A DNA stretch of 64,000 nucleotides. Origin: Xanthomonas rydalmerensis. Its GTDB lineage: Bacteria; Pseudomonadota; Gammaproteobacteria; Xanthomonadales; Xanthomonadaceae. Position 1 is the stretch's first letter. Each line of letters begins with the position of its first letter. Below are positions 25,760 to 35,011 of this stretch, one piece after another. A model generated the notes under the pieces. It saw only the letters and a program-made list of their open reading frames with translations. It ran no database searches and had not been told where the DNA came from. The DNA lies in NCBI RefSeq assembly GCF_033170385.1, contig NZ_CP126170.1:1884001-1948000 (forward strand). Reading direction: 5' to 3'. The position numbers were made by a program, and so were the translations under genes.

Positions 25760-26338
25760 TCAACGCAAATTGGACGCCGCGAACTCCCAGTTCACCAGCT
25801 TCCAGAACGCCTGCAGATAGCGTGCGCGGTCGCCAGGGTAGTCGGTGTAGTAGGCGTGTTCCCAGACATCGCAGGCCAGCAGCGGTGTGTCGTCGCCGGT
25901 CAGCGGGGTGCCGGCGTTGGCCGTGCTGACGACCGCCAGACTGGCGTCCGGACGCTGCACCAGCCAGACCCAGCCGGAGCCGAACACGGCCAGTGCCATG
26001 CGCTCGAACTCGGCCTTGAACCGGGCCACGTCGCCGAAGCTCTTGGCCAGGCGTTCACCGAGCGCACCGCCGGGTTCGCCGCCGCCGCGCGGGCGCAGGC
26101 CGCGCCAGTAGAACTCGTGGTTCCAGACTTCGGCCGCCTCCTGGAACAGCCGGCCCTGCGCGCGCCGCAGCAGGTCCGGCAGCGCCAGCTCGGCCAGGTC
26201 GCTGCCGGCCAGTCGCGCATTGAGCCGCTCCACCAGGGCGCGCTGATGCTGGCCGTGGTGCTGTTCCACCGCGGCAGCGGACAGGTGCGGGGCCAGCGCC
26301 GCAGCGGCGTAGGGCAGGGGAGCGAGTTCGATGGGCAT
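25760..26338 (-). CDS. sodB: Superoxide dismutase, iron type
   Basis: Removes superoxide in the cytoplasm. 192 residues, colinear with E. coli SodB. Metal ligands His27 (in QHHGQHQRA), His74 (WNHEFYWRG) and the Asp/His of CDVWEHAYY are present, with SNAGTPLT-like STANAGTPLTGDDTPLL. The FYWRGLRP and GSGWVWLVQ regions suggest Fe rather than Mn, but cambialistic use is possible. The gene is monocistronic and faces purK. Confidence 0.93.
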   Translation of the reverse strand: MPIELAPLPYAAAALAPHLSAAAVEQHHGQHQRALVERLNARLAGSDLAELALPDLLRRAQGRLFQEAAEVWNHEFYWRGLRPRGGGEPGGALGERLAKSFGDVARFKAEFERMALAVFGSGWVWLVQRPDASLAVVSTANAGTPLTGDDTPLLACDVWEHAYYTDYPGDRARYLQAFWKLVNWEFAASNLR

Positions 26339-26463
26339 GGATCCTCTGGCGGTTTCGGGCGCGCGTCGCGGTACTGCCGCGCGCAGGGCTTACACTATGC
26401 GGCTACGCGAGAGTCTAGCCGACCGCCAAGGTCGTTCTTTCGCCCCAGCAGGAGAGAACCCGC

Positions 26464-26784
26464 ATGCAGGTGATGGAGCGCATCCAGGCCGACGTCGAAC
26501 GCCATCCCATCGTGTTGTTCATGAAGGGCACGCCGCAGTACCCGATGTGCGGCTTTTCCAGCCGCGCGTTGCAGGCGCTGCTGGCCGCAGGTGCCGACCG
26601 CCTGCACACCGTCAACGTGCTCGACGAGCCGGAGATCCGGGCCAACCTGCCGCGCTACTCGAACTGGCCGACGTACCCGCAGTTGTTCATCCACGGCGAG
26701 CTGATCGGCGGCTGCGACATCACCATGGAACTGTTCGAGTCCGGCGAACTGCAGCGCATCGTGACCGAGGCCTACCAGTCGTGA
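26464..26784 (+). CDS. grxD: Monothiol glutaredoxin GrxD
   Basis: Fe-S cluster carrier and assembly factor. 106 residues, one glutaredoxin domain. The monothiol active site is CGFS, in KGTPQYPMCGFSSRALQAL, with SNWPTYPQLFIHGELIGGCDI for glutathione and cluster binding. AGGAGAG precedes the ATG. It overlaps the degenerate short-chain dehydrogenase by four bases (GTGA), giving a grxD-SDR-marC unit. Confidence 0.97.
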   Translation: MQVMERIQADVERHPIVLFMKGTPQYPMCGFSSRALQALLAAGADRLHTVNVLDEPEIRANLPRYSNWPTYPQLFIHGELIGGCDITMELFESGELQRIVTEAYQS

Positions 26785-27521
26785 GCGCGCCTGCGTCGCC
26801 GCAGGCCGGCGCGCTGGCGCAGCGGGTGATCCTGGTCAGCGGTGCCGCCGGCGGGCTCGGCAGCGCCGCGGCGCTGGCCTGCGCCCAGGCAGGGGCCACG
26901 GTGGTCCTGCTGGGGCACAAGCCGGCGCGCTTGAACCGGGTCTACGACGCGATCGCCGCGGTCGGCGCCGCGCCGCTGCTGTATCCGCTGGACATGCTCG
27001 GCGCCACTCCCCCGGACTACGCCACCTTGGCCGAGCGCCTGCAGGGCGAACTCGGCCGCCTGGACGGGCTGCTGCACTGCGCCGCCGACTTCGCCGGGCT
27101 GACTCCGTTCGAGCATGCCGATCCGGCCCAGTTCGCGCGCGCCCTCCACGTCAACCTGACCGCCGCGGCCTGGCTGACCCAGGCTTGCCTGCCGTTGCTG
27201 CGGCAGGCCGAGGATGCCGCGATCGTGTTCGCGGTGGACGATCCGGAGCGGGTCGGCCAGGCCTACTGGGGTGGCTACGGCGCGGCCCAGCATGGCCGCC
27301 GCGGCCTGTTGGCGAGCCTGCACGGTGAACTGGCCGCCTCGCGCGTGCGCGTGGCCGGCCTGCAGCCGGGGCCGATGCGCACCGCCTTGCGCGCCCGCGC
27401 CTATACCCATCAAGAAGACCTCGATGCGGTCGACCCGGCGCGCTACGCCGGCGCCTGCGTCGAGCTGTTGTCGCCCGCCGGCGCCGCGCACCGCGGCGCG
27501 ATCTGGAATCCCCTGGCATGA
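26781..27521 (+). CDS. YciK-like short-chain dehydrogenase fold with lost catalytic residues
   Basis: 246 residues from GTG at 26781. The Rossmann nucleotide motif VSGAAGGLGSAAALACAQAGA is intact, and the layout follows E. coli YciK (LDGLLHCAADF, HVNLTAAAWLTQACLPLL, VRVAGLQPGPMRTALRARA). The SDR active site is not: the strand that should end in Ser reads IVFAVDDPERVGQ, and the YxxxK motif reads YGAAQ, with Gln for Lys. The NNAG motif is HCAA. It probably binds a nucleotide without normal dehydrogenase activity. It is coupled to grxD and marC (both by four-base overlaps). Confidence 0.82.
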   Translation: MSAPASPQAGALAQRVILVSGAAGGLGSAAALACAQAGATVVLLGHKPARLNRVYDAIAAVGAAPLLYPLDMLGATPPDYATLAERLQGELGRLDGLLHCAADFAGLTPFEHADPAQFARALHVNLTAAAWLTQACLPLLRQAEDAAIVFAVDDPERVGQAYWGGYGAAQHGRRGLLASLHGELAASRVRVAGLQPGPMRTALRARAYTHQEDLDAVDPARYAGACVELLSPAGAAHRGAIWNPLA

Positions 27522-28117
27522 CCATTCTGTCGGCAGCGCTGCTGCTGTTCCTGATCCTCGACCCGCTGGGCAATATCCCGGTGTTCCTCAGCGTGCTCAA
27601 GCCGCTGCCGGCGCGGCGCCAGCGCGTCGTGCTGGCACGCGAACTGCTGATCGCGCTGGGCGTGCTGATGGGCTTCCTGTGGGGCGGCAAATACGCGCTG
27701 GAAGTGATGCATCTGCGCCAGGAGTCGGTGGCCATCGCCGGCGGCATCGTGCTGTTCCTGATCGGCATCCGCATGATCTTCCCGCGCCCGGAAGGGCTGA
27801 TGGGCGAGATCCCCGACGGCGAGCCCTTCATCGTGCCGCTGGCCATCCCGCTGGTGGCCGGTCCCTCCGGCATGGCCGCGGTGATGCTGATGGGCAGCAA
27901 CGAGCCGACCCGGCTGGGCGAGTGGAGCCTGGCGCTGATCCTGGCCTGGCTGGGGACCTCGGCGCTGCTGTTCTCCGGCACGCTGCTGTACAAGCTGCTC
28001 GGCATGCGCGTGCTGACCGCGGTCGAGCGGCTGATGGGCATGCTGCTGGTGGCGATCTCGGTGCAGATGTTCCTGGACGGGCTCAGCGCCTATCTGAAGC
28101 TGCCGGTCGCCGGCTGA
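27518..28117 (+). CDS. MarC/UPF0056-family integral membrane protein
   Basis: 199 residues with six hydrophobic segments, the MarC family layout. Conserved DPLGNIPVFLSVLKPL at the N-terminus and PLAIPLVAGPSGMAAVMLMGS mid-protein. The family was once linked to multiple antibiotic resistance, but the function is unsettled. YhgN-type members are the closest match. ATG overlaps the SDR stop. Downstream is a 375-base region before the Oar-like receptor. Confidence 0.9.
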   Translation: MTILSAALLLFLILDPLGNIPVFLSVLKPLPARRQRVVLARELLIALGVLMGFLWGGKYALEVMHLRQESVAIAGGIVLFLIGIRMIFPRPEGLMGEIPDGEPFIVPLAIPLVAGPSGMAAVMLMGSNEPTRLGEWSLALILAWLGTSALLFSGTLLYKLLGMRVLTAVERLMGMLLVAISVQMFLDGLSAYLKLPVAG

Positions 28118-28492
28118 GGCCGCCCGCGGCCGAGCGGTGAGCGCCGTGGGGACGGCGCGGTCCCGGCAAATGTTTCGCCGCATCACGCTGCGCCGCTCGC
28201 CGGCCAGCGTGTGAGGTCATGGGAGGGCATCCGGTCGATCGCCGCCACATCCCGGCCGTGATCCTGTCTCCTCCTTGTCGCCAAAAGCGGCCAGGACTGG
28301 GATCCAGGTCCTGTGATGTCCGCTTGTGCCGGATTGTCACGATTTGGCAACAAATTGGCCCTATGGTGTTAAACTCATGTTAACCCTTGCGGGGAATCGG
28401 CAAGGGTGACCAGCCCCCATTCCGCGGCCGTGCGCCCTTACTCGCACGGCACTGCCATGCGCATTTCGTCAAACTCCATCGAGGCTATTGCA
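28118..28492 (+). promoter_or_regulatory. Upstream region of the Oar-like receptor with leader hairpin
   Basis: 375 bases without a gene. ACCCTTGC (28383-28390) and GCAAGGGT (28400-28407) form an 8-bp stem with a 9-base loop about 85 bases before the ATG, probably in the 5' UTR. Just upstream is the AT-richer stretch TTGGCAACAAATTGGC (near 28344-28359) and two GTTAA units, where the promoter probably lies. No -10/-35 pair is clear enough to name. Confidence 0.4.
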
Positions 28493-31400
28493 ATGATTCA
28501 ACCCCGTCTGCGGATGTCCAAGCTCACTCTGGGCCTCGTTGCGGCGCTGGCCGCTGCGCCGGTGTTCGCCCAGAGCACCTCCGCCGGTGTCGGCGGTGTG
28601 GTGACCCATGGTGGCCAGCCGGTCGCTGGCGCCGAGGTGACCATCACCCACGTCGAGTCGGGTACGGTCAGCCGCGCCACCACCGATGCCGCCGGTCGCT
28701 ACAACGCGCGCGGCCTGCGCGTCGGCGGTCCGTACAGCATCACCATCACCAAGTCGGGCGACGGCACCAAGACCGAAGACGGCGTGTACCTGAGCGTCAA
28801 CCAGAACGCCACCATCAACGCCGACCTGACCGGCGACATGGCCGCGCCGACCACGCTGGAGACGGTCAATGCCGTCGCCATCGCCGGCGGCTCGGAAGTG
28901 TTCAGCGCCACCAAGATGGGCTCGGGCACCAACGTCGGCCGCGAGCAGATCGAAGCGCTGCCGTCGATCAACGGCAACATCCAGGACTACATGCGCCTGG
29001 ATCCGCGCGTGGCCTTCGTCGATCGCGCCTCGGGCACGATCAGCGCCGGCGGCCTGAACCCGCGCTACAACTCGATCAACATCGACGGCGTCTCGGCCAG
29101 CGACACCTTCGGCCTGGAAGGCAACAACATGACCACCCGGCGCCAGCCGGTGTCGATGGAGGCCATCGAAGCCATCGACGTCAACCTGTCCAACTACGAC
29201 GTCAGCATCGCCAGCGCCGCCGGCGCCACCGTCAACGCGGTGACCAAGTCCGGTACCAACGAGTTCCACGGTTCGGTGTACGGCAGCTATCGCGACGGCG
29301 ACTGGTTCGGCGACAACCCGGACGGCAGCAAGTTCAACGGCTTCACCAAGGAAAAGACCTACGGCGCGACCTTCGGCGGCCCGATCGTCAAGGACAAGCT
29401 GTTCTTCTTCGCCAACTACGAGAAGTTCCAGCAGGACGCGCCGGGCCTCGACCTGGGCAGCACCGCGCTGGGCAAGGCCAACGCAAAGTACGGCATGGCC
29501 GACGTGACCCGCGCCCAGCAGATCGCCCAGAACTACGGCTTCGACGCCGGTACCCTGGACAGCGACGGCAACACCGACCTGAAGGAATACGCGCTCAAGC
29601 TCGACTGGAACATCAGCGACAACCACCGCGCCAGCTTCCGCTACAGCAAGCTCGACCAGAGCAAGCTGCGCATCAACGGCGCCGGCAGCTCCAGCCAGGC
29701 CTCGCTGAGCTCGTACTGGTACCAGCACGAGAAGTCGGTCGAGAGCTACGTCGGCCAGCTGTTCAGCGACTGGTCCGAGAACTTCTCCACCGAGTTCAAG
29801 GTGTCCTACCGCGACTACTCCGCGATCCGCGTGGTGCCGACCAACGCGCCGAGCATCGCCGTGTACTTCGACGGTTCGGTCGCCAACCCGACCGGCGACG
29901 TGCTGTACCTGGGCACCGAGACCAACTCGCAGGGCAACATCCTCACCACCAAGACCTGGAACTACTACGGTGCGGGCACGCTGACCCTGGACAACCACAA
30001 CCTGAAGTTCGGCGTCGACTACAGCACCAACGACATCTACAACCTGTACGGCCGCAACACCTGGGGCGTGTACACCTTCTTCGGCCTGGACAACTTCGCC
30101 AGCGGCCGCTGGAGCTCGTACCAGCTCAACCAGGAGCGTAGCCCGGGTTCGATCGCGGCCGACTACAAGAACAGCAACCTCGGCCTGTTCGTGCAAGACA
30201 CCTGGTACGTCAACAACAACCTGACCCTGACCCTGGGCCTGCGCGGCGATCGTGCGAAGGTGAGCCCGGATCCGACCTACAACGCGGCGGCGCAGGCCTA
30301 CTTCGGCTACGACAACAGCAAGGTCTTCAACGGCGACTTCCTGATCCAGCCGCGCGTCGGCTTCAACTACACCTTCGACACCGACCGTCCGACCCAGTTG
30401 CGCGGTGGCGTGGGCCTGTTCCAGGGCGATGCGCCGCAGGTGTGGATCGGCAACAGCTACTCCAACACCGGCTTCAACTACAACGCCTACAGCTATACCG
30501 CCTACAACCCGGCGCTGCCGTTCAGCCCGAACAAGGACACCCAGCCGGTACCGAACGCCCCGGGTTCGGCGACCCAGGGCGTGAGCTTCGTCGGCAATGA
30601 CTTCAAGCTGCCGTCGCTGTACAAGGCCAACCTGGCCCTGGATCACGAACTGCCGTGGTACGGCATCGTGGCCTCGGCCGAGCTGCTGGTGACCAAGGTC
30701 AAGGACGGCCTGTACTACAAGAGCCTGAACATCGGTCGCGTCAATGGCCAGGGCCAGGATCCGAGTGCGGCCTACTATGGTCCGGACGGCCGTGCGCTGT
30801 ACTGGAACCCGGCCCGTACCGGCCGTCCGTGGGCGACCGGCGACAACCGCTACAACCGCAACCAGGCGTATAGCGACGTCTACCTGATCGACAACACCGA
30901 CAAGGGCAAGACCCAGCAGTTCACCGTGTCGCTGTCCAAGCCGTTCAGCGAAGGCGGCGACTGGTCCTGGACCCTGGGCTACACCTACACCCACGCCACC
31001 GAAGTCGGCTCGCTGACCAGCTCCACCGCCAGCTCGGGCTGGGGCTACCAGTACGCCTTCAACGCCAACTCGGAAACCGAGAACACCTCGCGCTACGAGA
31101 TCAAGGACCGCATCTCCGGTTCGCTGGACTGGAAGCACATGTTCTTCGGCGACTACGAGACCCGCGTGGGCCTGGTCTACGAAGGCCGCAGCGGCCGTCC
31201 GTACAGCTACGTGTTCAACGGCGACGCCAACGGCGACGGTCGTTCGACCAACGACCTGTTCTACGTGCCGAAGGGCCCGGGCGATGTGCTGTTCGGCACG
31301 CTGAGCAGCACCGGTGCGTTCACCGCCAACCCGGCGCTGCAGCAGCAGTTCTTCGACTGGCTGGCCAAGAACCCGCAGCTGGCCAAGTACGCCGGCAGCT

Positions 31401-31735
31401 ACGCCCCGGCCAACGGCTTCCGTTCCGGCTGGATCAACACCTTCGACGTGCGCATCACCCAGCAGCTGCCCGGCTTCTTCAAGGGTCACAAGTCCGAGGT
31501 CTGGCTGGACATCCAGAACGTGGGCAACCTGCTGAACAAGAAGTGGGGCCGGATCTACGACTACGGCTTCTACGCCGACGCCCGCGTCGCCAACCTGCAG
31601 GGCATCTATCAGGGCAAGTACGTGTACAACACCCTGTACACCGACCAGCCGACGGCCGCCAACGCCGACGCCGATGGTTTCAACACCGGCGTGTCGCAGT
31701 GGTCGCTGCAGTTGGGCTTCCGCTATCAGTTCTGA
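28493..31735 (+). CDS. Oar-like TonB-dependent outer-membrane receptor with carboxypeptidase-regulatory-like domain
   Basis: 1080 residues from ATG at 28493, with GAGG eight bases before it; an ATG 12 codons earlier is less likely. Signal peptide SKLTLGLVAALAAAPVFAQ, then a CarbopepD_reg-like beta domain (about 28-115: VVTHGGQPVAGAEVTITH...YNARGLRVGGPYSI), a plug (about 115-240, with INIDGVSASDTFG and ISAGGLNPRYNSI), and a long beta barrel ending QLGFRYQF, where the last Phe marks outer-membrane insertion. Members of this group resemble Myxococcus Oar and take up or sense large ligands; the substrate is unknown. It is monocistronic, with a strong terminator after it. Confidence 0.92.
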   Translation: MIQPRLRMSKLTLGLVAALAAAPVFAQSTSAGVGGVVTHGGQPVAGAEVTITHVESGTVSRATTDAAGRYNARGLRVGGPYSITITKSGDGTKTEDGVYLSVNQNATINADLTGDMAAPTTLETVNAVAIAGGSEVFSATKMGSGTNVGREQIEALPSINGNIQDYMRLDPRVAFVDRASGTISAGGLNPRYNSINIDGVSASDTFGLEGNNMTTRRQPVSMEAIEAIDVNLSNYDVSIASAAGATVNAVTKSGTNEFHGSVYGSYRDGDWFGDNPDGSKFNGFTKEKTYGATFGGPIVKDKLFFFANYEKFQQDAPGLDLGSTALGKANAKYGMADVTRAQQIAQNYGFDAGTLDSDGNTDLKEYALKLDWNISDNHRASFRYSKLDQSKLRINGAGSSSQASLSSYWYQHEKSVESYVGQLFSDWSENFSTEFKVSYRDYSAIRVVPTNAPSIAVYFDGSVANPTGDVLYLGTETNSQGNILTTKTWNYYGAGTLTLDNHNLKFGVDYSTNDIYNLYGRNTWGVYTFFGLDNFASGRWSSYQLNQERSPGSIAADYKNSNLGLFVQDTWYVNNNLTLTLGLRGDRAKVSPDPTYNAAAQAYFGYDNSKVFNGDFLIQPRVGFNYTFDTDRPTQLRGGVGLFQGDAPQVWIGNSYSNTGFNYNAYSYTAYNPALPFSPNKDTQPVPNAPGSATQGVSFVGNDFKLPSLYKANLALDHELPWYGIVASAELLVTKVKDGLYYKSLNIGRVNGQGQDPSAAYYGPDGRALYWNPARTGRPWATGDNRYNRNQAYSDVYLIDNTDKGKTQQFTVSLSKPFSEGGDWSWTLGYTYTHATEVGSLTSSTASSGWGYQYAFNANSETENTSRYEIKDRISGSLDWKHMFFGDYETRVGLVYEGRSGRPYSYVFNGDANGDGRSTNDLFYVPKGPGDVLFGTLSSTGAFTANPALQQQFFDWLAKNPQLAKYAGSYAPANGFRSGWINTFDVRITQQLPGFFKGHKSEVWLDIQNVGNLLNKKWGRIYDYGFYADARVANLQGIYQGKYVYNTLYTDQPTAANADADGFNTGVSQWSLQLGFRYQF

Positions 31736-31764
31736 TCGCGGCGCAGGCTAGCTGAAGCGTTGGG

Positions 31765-31796
31765 AACGGCCGGGGCGACCCGGCCGTTTTCTTTTT
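31765..31796 (+). terminator. Rho-independent terminator after the Oar-like receptor
   Basis: AACGGCCGGG (31765-31774) and CCCGGCCGTT (31779-31788) form a 10-bp stem with a GCGA tetraloop, followed by TTCTTTTTG. Confidence 0.93.
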
Positions 31797-31848
31797 GTGG
31801 GGGCTGACGTTAAAGTCGCCGGCTGACGACACCGACAAGACATCCGAT

Positions 31849-33237
31849 ATGACGACCAGCAATACGGCCGCGCGCGCGCTGCCGGTAGTGGATGCGCGGA
31901 TCTACCCGCGCGGCGGCCTGGACATCCTCTCGCGCGTGGAAGTGGCGCGCCTGCGCGATGCCTCCAGCGGCGGCCTGCACGAACTGCTGCGGCGCTGCGC
32001 GTTGGCGGTGCTGACCAGCGGCAGCGCGTCCGACGACCCGCGCGCGGCGCGCGACCTGTATCCCGACTTCGACATCCAGGTGGTGCAGCGCGACCGCGGT
32101 GTGCGCATCGATCTGCTCAACGCGCCGGCGATGGCCTTCGTCGACGGCGAGATCATCAACGGCGTGGCCGAGCTGCTGTTCGCCGTGGTCCGCGACCTGG
32201 CCTACATGGCCATCGAGCTCGGCCCGGAATCGACCACCGATCTGCAGTCCAGCGAAGGCATCACCAACGCGGTGTTCGGCCAGTTGCGCAACGCGCGCAT
32301 CCTGCAGCCGAACGATCCCAAGCTGGTGGTGTGCTGGGGCGGCCATTCGATCTCGCGCGACGAGTACCTGTACACCAAGCAGGTCGGCTACGAGCTGGGG
32401 TTGCGCGGGTTGGACATCTGCACCGGCTGCGGCCCGGGTGCGATGAAGGGGCCGATGAAGGGCGCCACCATCGCCCACGCCAAGCAGCGCAAGCACGACA
32501 ACCGCTACATCGGCGTGACCGAGCCGGGCATCATCGCCGCCGAGTCGCCGAACCCGATCGTCAACCACCTGGTGATCATGCCGGACATCGAGAAGCGCCT
32601 GGAGGCCTTCGTCCGCATCGGTCACGGCATCATCGTGTTCCCCGGTGGCGTCGGTACCGCCGAAGAGATTCTGTACCTGCTCGGTATCCTGCTGCGCGAG
32701 GAGAACCGCGACCTGCCGTTCCCGCTGATCCTCACCGGCCCGACCATCGCCGCGCCGTATTTCGAGCAGATCGATCGCTTCCTGCGCCTGACCCTGGGCG
32801 AAGTGGCGACCTCGCGCTACGAGATCGTGGTCGGCGATCCGGTGGCGGTGGCGCGCAAGATGGCCGCCGGCATCCAGCAGGTGCGCACGCACCGCAAGGA
32901 GCAGAGGGACGCGTTCTACTTCAACTGGTCGGTGGACATCCCGCTGGAATATCAGCGTCCGTTCGAGCCGACTCACGAGGCGATGGCCGCGCTGGATCTG
33001 CACCATGGCCGTCCGCCGCACGCATTGGCCGCTGACCTGCGTCGCGCCTTCTCCGGCATCGTCGCCGGCAACGTCAAGGAAGACGGCATGCGCCGCATCG
33101 AGCAGCATGGCCCGTTCGAGATCCATGGCGATGCGGACATGATGCAGGCGCTGGACGAACTGCTGCGCGCCTTCGTCGAACAGCGTCGCATGAAGATCTC
33201 CGGCGAGTACCGGCCCTGCTACCGGGTCATGGCCTGA
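31849..33237 (+). CDS. ppnN: Pyrimidine/purine nucleotide 5'-monophosphate nucleosidase PpnN (YgdH)
   Basis: Cleaves nucleoside monophosphates to base and ribose-5-phosphate; in E. coli (p)ppGpp stimulates it. 462 residues from MTTSNTAARA; the upstream codons to 31795 overlap the terminator U-run and are not family-like. A LOG-type Rossmann core has ICTGCGPGAMKGPMKGATIAHAK and GIIVFPGGVGTAEEILYLLGILL, with PpnN-specific N- and C-terminal domains (DARIYPRGGLDILSRVEV and GPFEIHGDADMMQALDELLRAFV). Its end overlaps the histidine kinase stop by 11 bases in convergent orientation. Confidence 0.93.
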   Translation: MTTSNTAARALPVVDARIYPRGGLDILSRVEVARLRDASSGGLHELLRRCALAVLTSGSASDDPRAARDLYPDFDIQVVQRDRGVRIDLLNAPAMAFVDGEIINGVAELLFAVVRDLAYMAIELGPESTTDLQSSEGITNAVFGQLRNARILQPNDPKLVVCWGGHSISRDEYLYTKQVGYELGLRGLDICTGCGPGAMKGPMKGATIAHAKQRKHDNRYIGVTEPGIIAAESPNPIVNHLVIMPDIEKRLEAFVRIGHGIIVFPGGVGTAEEILYLLGILLREENRDLPFPLILTGPTIAAPYFEQIDRFLRLTLGEVATSRYEIVVGDPVAVARKMAAGIQQVRTHRKEQRDAFYFNWSVDIPLEYQRPFEPTHEAMAALDLHHGRPPHALAADLRRAFSGIVAGNVKEDGMRRIEQHGPFEIHGDADMMQALDELLRAFVEQRRMKISGEYRPCYRVMA

Positions 33238-34303
33238 GCCCGATCCGGATCGTCGCGACGAACCAGGCGCCATCGCTGGCGGTGTGCAGCGAGGCGCCTT
33301 CCATGCTTTCCAGGCGCGTGCGCAGGGCCGACAGGCCGACGCGGTGACCGCGACCGATGTGCGGCGACAGGCCGCCTGCAGGCACTGCGTTGCGCACCCG
33401 GATCTCCAGGGCGCCGTCGCGTTCGCCGATGGCGATGCCGATCTCGCCGCCCTCGGCAGTGCATTCGATGCCGTGATGCACGGCGTTCTCCAGCAGCGGT
33501 TGCAACGACAGCCGCGGAATCCGCACCGGTACCGACATCTCGGGTAAATCCCACTGCACGCGCAGGCGCGGCCCGAAGCGGATCGCCTCGATGTCCAGGT
33601 AACGCCTGGCCAGGTCGATCTCGTCCTGCAGGTCGACCAGGTCCGGCGCCGCCAGCGCGGCGCGAAACAGGTCCGACAGGTCCATCAGCAGCTGTTCCAC
33701 CTGCTGCGGTTGCCGGTGCACCAGCATCACCGCGGTGTTGAGCGTGTTGAACAGGAAGTGCGGCTGCACGCGCGCGGTCAGCGCGTCGATCTCGGCCTGC
33801 TTGGCGCGTTCGACCAGTTGCTTGATGCGCACATGGTTGTGCAGCGCGGCCATGCCGAGCAGGCCAATCAGCAGGGCGATGCCGGACAACTGCAGCGACA
33901 ATGCCAGCCATGCGCGGCTGGAGAGCTGCCAGTAGTCGCCGAAGGCATACAGGATCACCCCGCTGATCAGCCAGGTCAGTGCCTGCATCAGGCCCAACGT
34001 GGCCACGGTGATGGACAGGAAGCCGCCTCCGGCCAGCGCCCGGCGCAACAGCAGCAGGCTGGCCAGGGTCAGCAGCGCGACCCACTGGATGCCCAGCGAT
34101 GCCAGCCCGAAGTAGACCCAGCGGCTTCCGGCCATGCCCGCACCCGGGACCGGGGTCAGGGCCAGGATGGCGGCGATGCATTCGCCGGCCATCACGATCC
34201 AGATCAGGGTCGAGGGTTGCTTGAGGACCTGCAGCTGGTCGTTGGAATAGGCGGAGGCGGGCATCGGGGCGGAAGGCGGTGGGGCAGGGCCGAGGTGCAT
34301 CAT
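33227..34303 (-). CDS. LytS/AlgZ(FimS)-type sensor histidine kinase
   Basis: About 358 residues (start ATG at 34303 chosen; 34300, 34264 and the longer frame to 34327 are also possible). Four to six hydrophobic segments (about 30-160) are followed by a His_kinase domain with QPHFLFNTLNTAVML (phospho-His) near 190 and the ATP-binding LSLQPLLENAVHHGI, then VRNAVPAGGL and GRGHRVGLSALRTRLES. This is the type of P. aeruginosa FimS/AlgZ, which with AlgR controls the minor-pilin operon. Here it is divergent from that operon (123 bases), and no response regulator gene is adjacent. Confidence 0.85.
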   Translation of the reverse strand: MMHLGPAPPPSAPMPASAYSNDQLQVLKQPSTLIWIVMAGECIAAILALTPVPGAGMAGSRWVYFGLASLGIQWVALLTLASLLLLRRALAGGGFLSITVATLGLMQALTWLISGVILYAFGDYWQLSSRAWLALSLQLSGIALLIGLLGMAALHNHVRIKQLVERAKQAEIDALTARVQPHFLFNTLNTAVMLVHRQPQQVEQLLMDLSDLFRAALAAPDLVDLQDEIDLARRYLDIEAIRFGPRLRVQWDLPEMSVPVRIPRLSLQPLLENAVHHGIECTAEGGEIGIAIGERDGALEIRVRNAVPAGGLSPHIGRGHRVGLSALRTRLESMEGASLHTASDGAWFVATIRIGLRP

Positions 34304-34425
34304 GCCGGCTGACGCCGCGCCGCGCACGGTCCGTCCACTCCCCCATATCCGCCATCCGTCGGCAACGGCTGGCGCGTGGGCGGTCCGGCCGCTAGCGTGG
34401 CCGGCGGGAGAATCTGGGGAAGACT

Positions 34426-34986
34426 ATGGCGGTTCCTTGCGAGCGTGGCCTTGCCGAGCGGACGCAACGTGGCTTCACGCTGGTGGAGCTGATGGTCACC
34501 GTGGCGGTGCTGGCCATCATCATGGCGCTGGCAGTGCCCAGCTTCACCGGCCTGATCCGCAGCAACCGCCTGACCAGCGCCGCCAACGAGCTGATCGCCG
34601 CGGTGCAGTTGACGCGCTCGGAAGCGGTGCGCCTGAACGGTGGTGTCAGCCTCTGCCGTAGCGACGACGGTGCCACCTGCGCCAGCGGCGGCAACTGGAC
34701 CCGTTACCTGACCGTGGCCCGCGACGGCACCGTGCTGCGCAGCACGACCCTGCGCACCGGCCTGGTCGTCACCAGTAGCACCCTGGATGCCCTCGGCGAC
34801 AAGCTGACCTTCGGTGCCGACGGCATTGCGCGCAACAGCAGCGGTACGCCAGTGACAGGCGGCATCGTGGTCTGCATGGCGGTTACCAACCCTTCCAACA
34901 ATGTCCGGAGCGTCAAGCTGATGGGCGGCAGCCGCGCCCAGGTCACATCGACATCCGACGGCGGCAGCTGTACCACCACCGGCTGA
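34426..34986 (+). CDS. fimT: Minor pseudopilin of the GspH/FimT type
   Basis: 186 residues. The prepilin signal ends Gly16 before Phe17 (RGFTLVELMVTVAVLAI), with Glu21 at +5 as PilD cleavage and assembly require. The C-terminal beta domain has a probable disulphide (CRSDDGATC). First gene of fimT-pilV-pilW-pilX-pilY1-pilE, which builds the tip and priming complex of type IV pili. GGGGAAG precedes the ATG. The divergent kinase gene is 123 bases upstream, so the control region lies between. Confidence 0.9.
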   Translation: MAVPCERGLAERTQRGFTLVELMVTVAVLAIIMALAVPSFTGLIRSNRLTSAANELIAAVQLTRSEAVRLNGGVSLCRSDDGATCASGGNWTRYLTVARDGTVLRSTTLRTGLVVTSSTLDALGDKLTFGADGIARNSSGTPVTGGIVVCMAVTNPSNNVRSVKLMGGSRAQVTSTSDGGSCTTTG

Positions 34987-35011
34987 GCCGGTTCCGGCAA
35001 GCGGAGACACC

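Noticed and set aside
28469..31489. A 1006-codon open frame antisense to the Oar-like receptor
   Set aside because: It mirrors codon bias of a high-GC gene on the opposite strand. The protein is Val/Arg/Gly-rich without motifs, while the + strand product is a clear receptor.
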